The notes under the pieces are model-generated. The model searched no databases. It was not told where the DNA came from and saw nothing but the letters and a program-made list of their open reading frames with translations. Positions 52,941 to 61,245 of a stretch of DNA of 64,000 nucleotides are shown one piece after another. Origin of the DNA: Bacillus sp. FJAT-27264 (lineage in GTDB: Bacteria > Bacillota > Bacilli > Paenibacillales > Paenibacillaceae). Position 1 is the first letter of the stretch; every line of letters begins with the position of its first letter. The translations under genes and the position numbers were made by a program. Location: the NCBI RefSeq assembly GCF_001682855.1, contig NZ_MAQW01000023.1:236354-300353 (forward strand), written 5' to 3'.

Positions 52941-55319
52941 ATGAAACTTCAATATAACAAGCCAGCAAATGTGTGGACGGAAGGGCTGCCGATCGGTAAC
53001 GGCCGTCTGGGTGGTATGATTTTCGGTGGTGTGGAGCAGGAGAAGATCAGTCTGAACGAGGATACGCTCTGGTCAGGATATCCGAAGGATGGTAACAATC
53101 CTGGCGCCAAGGAAGCTTTGCCTAAGGTACGGAAGCTGATAGAAGAAGGCCGCTATGAAGAGGCTGACACGGAGACCCGAAATATGCTGGGGCCATATAC
53201 TCAGTCCTATCTGCCTTTTGGCGATTTGCTGCTCCGGTTTGATCACGGCTCTATTTACCGTTCCTATAAGCGGACGCTGGATGTGGAGAATGCGATCCAT
53301 CGTGTGGAATACCAGATCGGTAATGTCACGTATACCCGTGAAATGTTCGCTTCGCACCCGGACCAGGTGCTTGTGCTGCGGCTGACCGCCAGCGCACCTG
53401 GTGCGCTGAATGTACACGCGACGCTGGACAGCCCGCTGCGGCATAGCCTTCATGCACAAGGAGACAGCCTTGTACTGTCAGGTACAGCGCCAGAGCATGT
53501 TGATCCTAGTTATTTTGCAAGTGACAATCCTATCCGATATGGCGAACCCGGTGATAGCAAGGGAATGGCCTTCGAGGGCCAACTTACTGTGGAGGCTGAG
53601 GATGGTAAGGTAACCGTTGATGGCAGCGGCGTTCATGTGCTGGATGCGACAGCGGCTACGTTCTATTTCAGCGCGGCTACAGGCTTTAACGGCTTCGATA
53701 AGATTCCGGGCAAAGAAGGGAAGGATGCCTCTGCGATTGCTGCTTCCCATCTTGCGGGTGCGGTAGACAAGTCTTACCCGAGCCTGCGAGAAGCACATGT
53801 CGCAGATTATCGCTCCCTGTTCGACCGGGTGAAGCTGTCACTTGGCAAGTCGCTTGCAGCGGAGGATATGTCCACTGAACAGCGGATTACAACTTATGCC
53901 GCCAAAGATCCGGGGCTTGTGGAATTGCTCTTTCATTATGGGCGTTACTTACTGATTGCCAGCTCTCGTCCCGGTACGCAAGCTGCGAATCTCCAGGGCA
54001 TCTGGAATGCATTCACCCGTCCGCCATGGAGCAGCAACTACACACTGAACATTAACACGGAGATGAACTACTGGCCGGCTGAAATCTGCAATCTGGCAGA
54101 ATGTCATGAGCCATTGCTGGAGATGATCGGGAATTTGGCGAAGAATGGCGCCGAGACCGCGCGGGTCAACTACGGAACACGGGGCTGGACCGCGCATCAC
54201 AACGCCGATTTGTGGGCACAGACCGCTCCAGTAGGCGACTTCGGCGACGGTGATCCGAGCTGGGCTTACTGGCCAATGGGCGGCATCTGGCTGACACAGC
54301 ATTTGTGGGAGCATTATGCTTTTGGCGGAGATGAAGAGTACCTGCGCAGCACGGCCTATCCTGTACTGAAAGAAGCAGCCCTGTTCGCGCTGGACTGGCT
54401 CATTGAGGATGGCAGCGGTCACCTGGTGACCTCGCCGTCTACTTCCCCGGAGCACAAATTCCGGACAGCGGAAGGCGTAGCCGCAGTCAGCCCAGGTTCC
54501 ACAATGGACATCTCGCTAATTTGGGAACTGTTCACGAACTGCATCGAAGCCTCAACACAGCTTGGAACAGATCAGGACTTCAGAGAAGAACTGGAGAACG
54601 CCCGTGAGCGCCTGCTGCCACTCCAGGTTGGCAAGTACGGCCAACTGCAGGAATGGTCGAAGGACTTCGAGGATGAGGACACGTACCACCGGCATACTTC
54701 GCATCTGGTCGGTGTGTATCCGGGACGTCAGCTGTCGGAAGAGGAGACACCGGAGCTATTCACTGCCGCGAAGACCTCGCTGGAGCGTCGCGGGGATGAG
54801 AGCACCGGCTGGAGCCTGGGCTGGAGAGTAGCCCTGTGGGGCCGCTTTGGGGACGGTAACCGTTCCTTGCGCCTGCTCTCAAACATGCTGCGGCTGGTGA
54901 AGGACGGGGAATCAGAGCAGTACAATCACGGTGGTGTATACGCCAACCTGCTTGGCGCACATCCACCGTTCCAGATTGACGGCAACTTTGCGGCATCTGC
55001 CGGAATTGCAGAGATGCTGCTGCAATCGCATCGTCCATACCTGGAGCTGCTTCCAGCGCTGCCGGATGAATGGCAGGAGGGAAGCGTGGAAGGCCTGCGC
55101 GCACGCGGCGGCTTTGAAGTGGATATCCAATGGGAGAACGGACAGCTGGCAGAAGCTACGATCGTCTCCCTGCTGGGCACGGATTGTGTGATTCGCAGCG
55201 CGGCTTCGCTGGTAGTCACCGAAGCTGGCAACACGGTTGAAGTTGAGCACTCTGCTGCGGGAACCCTAAGCTTTGCCACGGAAGCAGGAAAGACTTACAA
55301 GCTGACCCTGGTCGGATAG
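52941..55319 (+). CDS. GH95 alpha-L-fucosidase
   Basis: A 792-aa GH95 enzyme, which removes alpha-1,2-linked fucose by inversion. The N-terminal beta domain starts with the family pattern EGLPIGNGRLGGMIFGG. Catalytic positions inferred from the Bifidobacterium enzyme are Asn370 and Asn372 in LNINTEMNYWP, Glu504 in SPSTSPEH and an Asp in FQIDGNFAAS. No signal peptide is present, so it is cytoplasmic. GGGGGAGAG precedes the ATG. It is the last gene of the importer 2 operon and feeds fucose to the fuc pathway. Confidence 0.93.
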   Translation: MKLQYNKPANVWTEGLPIGNGRLGGMIFGGVEQEKISLNEDTLWSGYPKDGNNPGAKEALPKVRKLIEEGRYEEADTETRNMLGPYTQSYLPFGDLLLRFDHGSIYRSYKRTLDVENAIHRVEYQIGNVTYTREMFASHPDQVLVLRLTASAPGALNVHATLDSPLRHSLHAQGDSLVLSGTAPEHVDPSYFASDNPIRYGEPGDSKGMAFEGQLTVEAEDGKVTVDGSGVHVLDATAATFYFSAATGFNGFDKIPGKEGKDASAIAASHLAGAVDKSYPSLREAHVADYRSLFDRVKLSLGKSLAAEDMSTEQRITTYAAKDPGLVELLFHYGRYLLIASSRPGTQAANLQGIWNAFTRPPWSSNYTLNINTEMNYWPAEICNLAECHEPLLEMIGNLAKNGAETARVNYGTRGWTAHHNADLWAQTAPVGDFGDGDPSWAYWPMGGIWLTQHLWEHYAFGGDEEYLRSTAYPVLKEAALFALDWLIEDGSGHLVTSPSTSPEHKFRTAEGVAAVSPGSTMDISLIWELFTNCIEASTQLGTDQDFREELENARERLLPLQVGKYGQLQEWSKDFEDEDTYHRHTSHLVGVYPGRQLSEEETPELFTAAKTSLERRGDESTGWSLGWRVALWGRFGDGNRSLRLLSNMLRLVKDGESEQYNHGGVYANLLGAHPPFQIDGNFAASAGIAEMLLQSHRPYLELLPALPDEWQEGSVEGLRARGGFEVDIQWENGQLAEATIVSLLGTDCVIRSAASLVVTEAGNTVEVEHSAAGTLSFATEAGKTYKLTLVG

Positions 55320-55346
55320 CATTAGACTTATCAGCAAGGAAACGAG

Positions 55347-55393
55347 ACAGCGGTAGGAACCCGAAAGACGGATTCCTGCCGCTGTTTTTTTTG
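55347..55393 (+). terminator. Terminator of the importer 2 operon
   Basis: ACAGCGGTAGGAA pairs with TTCCTGCCGCTGT with a 13-base loop, followed by a run of eight T. Confidence 0.9.
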
Positions 55394-55502
55394 TACACTC
55401 GCTAAGCATTGATTTATGGCAGGAATTCAGCACCACAGAAGATGTACAGAACAGCGGATTAAGATGTGTTAAATCGCGATATGGATCGGAAGATCGCTGT
55501 AT

Positions 55503-55530
55503 GGTAAACGCTTTATTCTGTCTTTATAAT
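55503..55530 (+). promoter_or_regulatory. Promoter and cre-like site before the GH36-like gene
   Basis: A good -10 box TATAAT lies at 55525-55530. GGTAAACGCTTTAT (55503-55516) matches cre at 11 of 14 positions and covers the -35 region, which has no clear consensus. Confidence 0.45.
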
Positions 55531-55601
55531 GAGGGCAGACTTGGGTGAGAACAGTGCTTGTTCTACTCAAGGAACAGTACGCAACATTAAGGAGGCATTT
55601 T

Positions 55602-57662
55602 ATGCTAACTAGCGATACATCTGTACAAGTGCAAGTAGAACAACAGAATGAAACTCTGTTTCGGGTGACGAACGGTCATGTAAGCCTGGAGATCGATCTC
55701 GAAAAAGGTGAAGCTAGCATCGAGAGTAGCACCTCACATGTGAAGGGAATCCGCAGCGCATTCCGCTGGCAGGGCCGGGAATATAACACAGAACACTACC
55801 AGAGCCACCAATTGAAGTCACAGGAAGAGGTTGCCCGTGATGGCTTTGGAAAAGGCATTCATCTGGTGATCCTGCACGAAACATCCTTGCTGCCACAGCT
55901 GGAGCAGCATTTCTATATTTATGAATCTTCACCGTATGTCCTTGTGCAAAGTGCAATTGTAAGTGATGAAGAACTGAAGACCAACCGTCTGGCCGTTGTG
56001 CAGACCAAAGAGGTGACTGTAGGCGGAGCAGCGGGACAACCAGAGGAACTGAGTATCCTGCGTGTGCCGTTCGATAATGACAAATGGGTTCGCTATACAG
56101 TTGTAAAGCCGCCGCTGGATATTGAGAGCTATGAGGCAACGGCGTTGTTCGCGGCAGATAGCCGCCGGGGAATTATTATGGGTTCCATCAGCCATAAGGT
56201 GTGGAAAACAGGTATTCGTATTAAAAGTGAAAAGATCGGCGGAATCGAAGAACTTGATCTTTACGGCGGTGCTGTCAGTGAACTGACCCGCGATAGCCAA
56301 GCGCACGGTTATGTGAAGGGAAAGAGAGTGGAATCCCCGCTCGTATTTATCGGCTTCTATGACGATTACCGTGCAGGTCTCGAAGCCTATGGCCAGGCCA
56401 ACACCTGGATCGAAGCCCAGCTCCCATGGGAGGGTGGCGTTCCTGTAGGCTGGAACAGCTGGTCGGCAGCGATGGCCGAGTTGGATTATGATTTGTACAC
56501 ATCGACCAGTGATTTTTTTAAAAATGAAGTACAGCCACTCGGCTTCCAAAGCGAGGACACCGTGTATATCAACTTCGATGCTTTCTGGGACAACTTTACC
56601 CCGGAAGAAATGAAGGATGCACTGGAGCGTGTACGTCAGAACGGCCACAGACCGGGAACGTACTGGACGCCATTTGCCTTCTGGGGAAGTCCGGCGCAAT
56701 TCGGACAGCCTGTTGAAGGGACAGACGGCAAATACACTTATGGAGATATTCTGCTGCGAGACAGTGAGGGCGAAATTTTGCCGGATGTTGACGGCGGACT
56801 GGCTATTGACCCTACACACCCCGGGAACCTGCAGAGAATCGACTGGTTCACGAACAAATTCATCTCGGAAGGGTTCGAATACATTAAGTTGGATTTCCTG
56901 GCACATGGCGCGCTGGAAGGACAGCATCATAATCCGGAGATCACAACCGGAATCGCGGCCTACCATTACGGCATGACTTACTTGCAGAACAAGCTCTCAC
57001 CGGAAGTCATCGGCCGGCCGTTCTTCATTAATTTGTCCATCGCTCCATTGTTCCCTTATGCGTTTGCACACAGCCGCCGCGTATCCTGCGACGTCTTCGG
57101 CACATTGCAAGATACCGAGTATCTGTTGAACTCGCTGACACATGGCTGGTGGATGAGCAATACATTATATCGTTACAATGATCCCGATCATTCCGTGCTG
57201 TACAAGAGTTTTAACCAGGAAGCTACTGGCTGGCATGAAGGCCGAAGCCGCCTGACTGCATCGGTCATCGCCGGTACAGTGCTGCTAATGGGGGATGACT
57301 TCCGCAAGGAGGAGGCCGCTGCACGGGCAAAAGAATGGCTGGGCAACAAAGAGATTATGCACGTAGCTCGCTTGGGCCAAACCTTCCGTCCTGTGGAAGG
57401 CGACCTTGGCAAGCAGGCTTCCGATTTGTTTGTGCTTGAAGCTACAGAAGAGAATGCCTTCTATCTGGCGGTCTTCAACTTCGATGCTGCGCAAGCCGCA
57501 CATAAATCCATCTCCCTGGAACGTGCCGGACTGGATGGCACGGCGCGTTATAGCCTTCAAGATCTGTGGGAAGGTTCACAAGGAGAAGCAGCGGGTGTTC
57601 TGACGCTGAATCTGGAGCCAGCTGAATCCAAAATCTTTAAATTGACGGTAAAGGCAGACTGA
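55602..57662 (+). CDS. GH36-like alpha-galactosidase or alpha-N-acetylgalactosaminidase
   Basis: A 686-aa clan GH-D enzyme without a signal peptide. A beta-rich N-terminal domain precedes a barrel with VGWNSWSA, a probable nucleophile Asp431 in YIKLDFLAHG and a probable acid Asp497 in VSCDVFG. The C-terminal domain is beta-rich. GH36 members cleave alpha-galactose and, in some bacteria, alpha-N-acetylgalactosamine; the sequence alone does not decide. AAGGAGG at 55589-55595 fixes the ATG at 55602; an opening from 55545 includes that site. It is a single-gene unit between two terminators. Confidence 0.85.
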   Translation: MLTSDTSVQVQVEQQNETLFRVTNGHVSLEIDLEKGEASIESSTSHVKGIRSAFRWQGREYNTEHYQSHQLKSQEEVARDGFGKGIHLVILHETSLLPQLEQHFYIYESSPYVLVQSAIVSDEELKTNRLAVVQTKEVTVGGAAGQPEELSILRVPFDNDKWVRYTVVKPPLDIESYEATALFAADSRRGIIMGSISHKVWKTGIRIKSEKIGGIEELDLYGGAVSELTRDSQAHGYVKGKRVESPLVFIGFYDDYRAGLEAYGQANTWIEAQLPWEGGVPVGWNSWSAAMAELDYDLYTSTSDFFKNEVQPLGFQSEDTVYINFDAFWDNFTPEEMKDALERVRQNGHRPGTYWTPFAFWGSPAQFGQPVEGTDGKYTYGDILLRDSEGEILPDVDGGLAIDPTHPGNLQRIDWFTNKFISEGFEYIKLDFLAHGALEGQHHNPEITTGIAAYHYGMTYLQNKLSPEVIGRPFFINLSIAPLFPYAFAHSRRVSCDVFGTLQDTEYLLNSLTHGWWMSNTLYRYNDPDHSVLYKSFNQEATGWHEGRSRLTASVIAGTVLLMGDDFRKEEAAARAKEWLGNKEIMHVARLGQTFRPVEGDLGKQASDLFVLEATEENAFYLAVFNFDAAQAAHKSISLERAGLDGTARYSLQDLWEGSQGEAAGVLTLNLEPAESKIFKLTVKAD

Positions 57663-57760
57663 AAATGATCACCTCTTGGCGGCAAGGACAACACGGTCCA
57701 GGATAGCATCGTGATGGTGCCTAACCAAGACAAGTAGAACCGCTGAGCGGTTATATAAAA

Positions 57761-57810
57761 AACAGACAAAACGCGCTTCCGCCTCTTGCGGACAGCGCGT
57801 TTTGTCTGTT
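57761..57810. terminator. Bidirectional terminator between convergent genes
   Basis: A 16-bp perfect stem (57761-57776 with 57795-57810) has an inner CCGC/GCGG pair. It serves the GH36-like gene and the minus-strand AraC gene. Confidence 0.85.
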
Positions 57811-57824
57811 GACCGGCCTGTGGC

Positions 57825-58694
57825 CTACATTCGAATCCGGGTTCGCGGATTCAGGCGATACTGAGTCGGGTTCACCCCGTAACTAGCACTGAAGTGCCTG
57901 GAGAAGGGGTGGATTGAAGGATAGCCCAGCTTCTCGGCGATTGCAGTCACGCTTAGTTCACTTTCCAGCAGAAGGCCAGCAGCACGTCGCATAACCAGAT
58001 TGTGATGATAGGTACGCGGAGTTACCCCGGTCTCGCGCTGGAATAATTCATGGAAATAGGTCCGCTTGAGTCCACACATCTTGGCCCAGTCCTCAATGGA
58101 CTCACCACGCTCGGGATGGGCGTTCAGGTATTCCAGCAACCGGACAATACGGTAATCGCTTGGCTGATGCAAGTGCAGCGCATTGTACCAGCTCAATATC
58201 CAGGCGTACAGATAACTGTTCACAGCCTCGCTCCGGTAAAACTGCGCATCGTTGAACGTCTTCGCAATCATCACCAGGCTGTCATTAAGCATGGGATGAG
58301 TCGCCAGTTGGAATACGCTGGGGAGCTGGTCCAGCTCAGGACAGGCCGCTTGTAGCGCTTTTTTTTCAAAGCTTAAGGGTTCAGGGGCATAGATAAACGA
58401 ATGGTTATCAGACATTGGAGACTGGTTGTCCCATAAATCGAAATAGAAATTGTAGGAGGAGAGCGGGTTGGAGGGGGAAATATGAAAGGCATGGGGTTGG
58501 CCCGGACGCAGAAAAATCAGTGTTCCCCGCTCGATCGGATAACGTCTTCCGTCAATCTCCATCTCACCGGGGCCACCCATAAATAAATGGAATGCATATA
58601 CATTGCAGACCCGCAGATTTTCATTACTGCTGCCATCATACTGATAAGTCATGGTTTCGCCAACATAAGGCGTGATTGCGGATAGTTTGTTCAT
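57825..58694 (-). CDS. AraC-family regulator with cupin sensor domain
   Basis: A 289-aa cytoplasmic regulator. An N-terminal cupin-like domain (about residues 30-100, with GRRYPIERGTLIFLRPGQPHAF) is followed by a C-terminal AraC domain with SIEDWAKMCGLKRTYFHELF and VTAIAEKLGYPSIHPFSRHF. It is divergent from the GH151-like and second GH95 genes and probably activates them on binding a sugar (inference). The promoter on the minus strand is clear. Confidence 0.9.
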   Translation of the reverse strand: MNKLSAITPYVGETMTYQYDGSSNENLRVCNVYAFHLFMGGPGEMEIDGRRYPIERGTLIFLRPGQPHAFHISPSNPLSSYNFYFDLWDNQSPMSDNHSFIYAPEPLSFEKKALQAACPELDQLPSVFQLATHPMLNDSLVMIAKTFNDAQFYRSEAVNSYLYAWILSWYNALHLHQPSDYRIVRLLEYLNAHPERGESIEDWAKMCGLKRTYFHELFQRETGVTPRTYHHNLVMRRAAGLLLESELSVTAIAEKLGYPSIHPFSRHFSASYGVNPTQYRLNPRTRIRM

Positions 58695-58738
58695 GCTGTG
58701 CCTTCACTTTCCGGTCTCATCGACCTGGTCTCTATTGC

Positions 58739-58767
58739 AGCATACAAGTAACCGTACAAATCGTCAA
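58739..58767 (-). promoter_or_regulatory. Sigma-A promoter of the AraC (cupin) gene
   Basis: On the minus strand, TTGACG (58767-58762) and TATGCT (58744-58739) are 17 bases apart. The opposite direction has no clear promoter, which fits activator dependence. Confidence 0.65.
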
Positions 58768-59022
58768 ATGAATGAACCAGCGGGCAAAGACAGCGGAACG
58801 TCTCGGTGATACTATAAATGCAATGAACCGGTATGGTTCTAATGACACGAATTGAACTGGAAAGTAGTATGTATGTAAGTTAATAAAGGAAATTTAATAG
58901 AGAAAAGAGTTCTGAATTTAGAGGCGTGATTTTGACGTCCAGCCCCCTATTCTAATGACGGATAGCGGAGTAATTAACAACATAAGACGAAAGGCACAAT
59001 CTTGTGTACAGAGGTGAAAACA

Positions 59023-61230
59023 ATGAAAAATTGGATAAATAGCACCTTCCGCAAGCTGCACCTGGACTATCACCAGCCGGAATGGATGAAAGCCGTGGCT
59101 GGAGGGTTTACAGAGGAAGAGGCACGGCGGCAGGTGGCAATATTCAAGGAAGCCGGCATTGAGGCGGTTGAATTCTTCGCTTATGACCACTATGGACATA
59201 CCTTTTACCCTTCGGATATCGCCCCGGCGCATCCTGGACTGCAGAATGATTATACGGGTCTGATGTCACGTGCGCTTAAAGAGGCTGGCCTCCGCACGAT
59301 TTTATATTTGAATGCGTTCACAAGTGTGCATTTGCAAAAGGATCATTCGGAATGGCTGCGTGTTCTTGAGGATGGCACTTTGGCGAGAGGGGCCTGGCTT
59401 CAGCATGAAGCTTCGCAGGCCTGTATCTCTTCCGGCTTTCTGGAAGAGTATTATTTTCCGCTCCTGAAGGAAGCCGTAGCACGTCATGAGCCGGATGCTG
59501 TCTGGATCGATGGCGGCAGCTGGACCGTGGAGTACCCTTGCTACTGTGAGAACTGTCGCATGCAGTTCCTTGAAGATACGGGCAGAGAGCTGCCACTGGG
59601 ACCAATGCCTGATCCTAGCGAAGAGTTGAATAGCCCGGACTGGCTGCAATGGCGCCTGTGGCGGCGGGGACAGATCTTTCATTATGTGTGCAAGCTGGTC
59701 GCAGCTGTGAAGGAGGTTTCACCGGAGACATTGGTGGCTGAGAATAACCTCGGTAAATATTTCTACGGCCTTCCGCTGATGGAGGGCGGCAAGTTTGTGC
59801 GTTGGCTAACACCGAAGGAGCTGGGGCTGGACTGGCTTTCTTGTGATCCGGTCCATTTCGGGGCCAACCATGAGATGATTTTCAGTAAGGAGGGGCGTTA
59901 TCAGGCAACCACGGGGCTGACCTATGACTATATGAACGAGCGGTTTCACGGCTGGGGCGAGTGGCAATTACGTCCAACCACCGACTGGAAGCTGGAGATG
60001 GCTACGATCCTGGCCATGGGAGCGAGAGGCTTCTTCGCGGATCAGCCTTATCCGGACGGACGGCTGGAGCCTGCGGTATACCGGGAACTAGGGGCCGTTC
60101 ATGAATTTATGAAGGAACGGGAGCCTTATGCTACTGGCACACATATCGTGCCGGAGGTGGCAGTGCTGGCTAGCCTGCCATCCCAACTGCTGGGGCCAGT
60201 GGCCGGAGCGGAATGGGGACGCGACAAGCACTGGGGTGCGCTGCCCAAATCGCGAATGGACCGTGTAGATGGCGCATCGCAGTTTCTGGTTGAGATGGGC
60301 ATTCAGCATCTCATCTATGATGAAGCGACATTAAGGGAGCAGCTTGACCGTCAGGCACTGGTTATAGTGCCGGATCAATGCCTCATGGAGGCCGCTACGA
60401 TTGCCGCACTGGAGGCCTATGTCGAGAACGGCGGCAGACTGATCGTTACAGGCAGATCGGGCCTGTGGGATGAGCAGGGCCGCAGGCGCGAGGGCGATCT
60501 TTTCGCTGGACTGCTGGGTCTGACACGTGGTACAGAGCTTCCCGCCCCGCTGCATTATTGGCAGGCCGGGGATGAACTTGCGGACAAACTGGCGTTTGGA
60601 CAGATCCGGCTGCAAGCCTGGGGCACGGCGCTCCACGCTCAGATGGAGGGAGCAGAGCCATTAGCCCAGCTGCTGGAGCCGGTGGAGGAGGTCTGGGCCG
60701 ATCGCCGGAAACGGCGTTCGGATTGGCGGCATTTTACTACAGTGGGTGCCGCGCCTGCCGGGTATACTGTGGCAGCTCCAGCAGTGACGCTGCATAGCTA
60801 TGGGCAAGGCAGCGTTATGTACTTGAACGGTGATCTGTTTGCGCTGTATTACCTTGAAGGACATCGCCTGATCAGAGAGTGGCTGGACGTTTGCATAAAT
60901 GATATTTACCCTCGGGACACTCGAATCATCGAAGTGCAAAAGCCGCTTCATGTTGAGATGGTCTTGAATGCTCGGAGTACGGATTCCGGTGAGGAGCTTA
61001 TGGTGCATTTCCTGAATTATTTCGCGCAGAAACGCCCAGGGTATGTGATTCATAATGAAGAGATTATGCCGGTTCAGGGCATTTCCTTCCACATAGCGGC
61101 TCCTGCGAAGCCAAGCAGGGTACTGCTGCAGCCGGAGAACATAGATCTGGCCTGGAAATGGGAAGGAAACCGGGCGATCATAGAGCTACCGGTGCTGGAG
61201 CTTCACGCGATTGTACAGATTATATTATAG
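59023..61230 (+). CDS. GH151-like alpha-L-fucosidase
   Basis: A 735-aa protein with an N-terminal barrel of the Hyp-GHL6/GH42-like type (LHLDYHQPEW, VEFFAYDHYGHTFYPS, YCENCRMQFLEDTGRELP) and a following trimerisation-like domain (LVIVPDQCLM, LEAYVENGGRLIVTG). The overall plan fits GH151, a family I recall as including an alpha-L-fucosidase from Paenibacillus. No signal peptide is seen. The ATG at 59023 has GAGGTGA upstream. It is coupled with the second GH95 gene 15 bases downstream and lies opposite an AraC regulator. Activity on fucose is inferred. Confidence 0.75.
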   Translation: MKNWINSTFRKLHLDYHQPEWMKAVAGGFTEEEARRQVAIFKEAGIEAVEFFAYDHYGHTFYPSDIAPAHPGLQNDYTGLMSRALKEAGLRTILYLNAFTSVHLQKDHSEWLRVLEDGTLARGAWLQHEASQACISSGFLEEYYFPLLKEAVARHEPDAVWIDGGSWTVEYPCYCENCRMQFLEDTGRELPLGPMPDPSEELNSPDWLQWRLWRRGQIFHYVCKLVAAVKEVSPETLVAENNLGKYFYGLPLMEGGKFVRWLTPKELGLDWLSCDPVHFGANHEMIFSKEGRYQATTGLTYDYMNERFHGWGEWQLRPTTDWKLEMATILAMGARGFFADQPYPDGRLEPAVYRELGAVHEFMKEREPYATGTHIVPEVAVLASLPSQLLGPVAGAEWGRDKHWGALPKSRMDRVDGASQFLVEMGIQHLIYDEATLREQLDRQALVIVPDQCLMEAATIAALEAYVENGGRLIVTGRSGLWDEQGRRREGDLFAGLLGLTRGTELPAPLHYWQAGDELADKLAFGQIRLQAWGTALHAQMEGAEPLAQLLEPVEEVWADRRKRRSDWRHFTTVGAAPAGYTVAAPAVTLHSYGQGSVMYLNGDLFALYYLEGHRLIREWLDVCINDIYPRDTRIIEVQKPLHVEMVLNARSTDSGEELMVHFLNYFAQKRPGYVIHNEEIMPVQGISFHIAAPAKPSRVLLQPENIDLAWKWEGNRAIIELPVLELHAIVQIIL

Positions 61231-61245
61231 ACAGGAGATTAGTAT

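Noticed and set aside
55929..56966. A 345-codon minus-strand frame opposite the GH36-like gene
   Set aside because: No ribosome binding site, no recognisable domain and full overlap with a well-supported enzyme.
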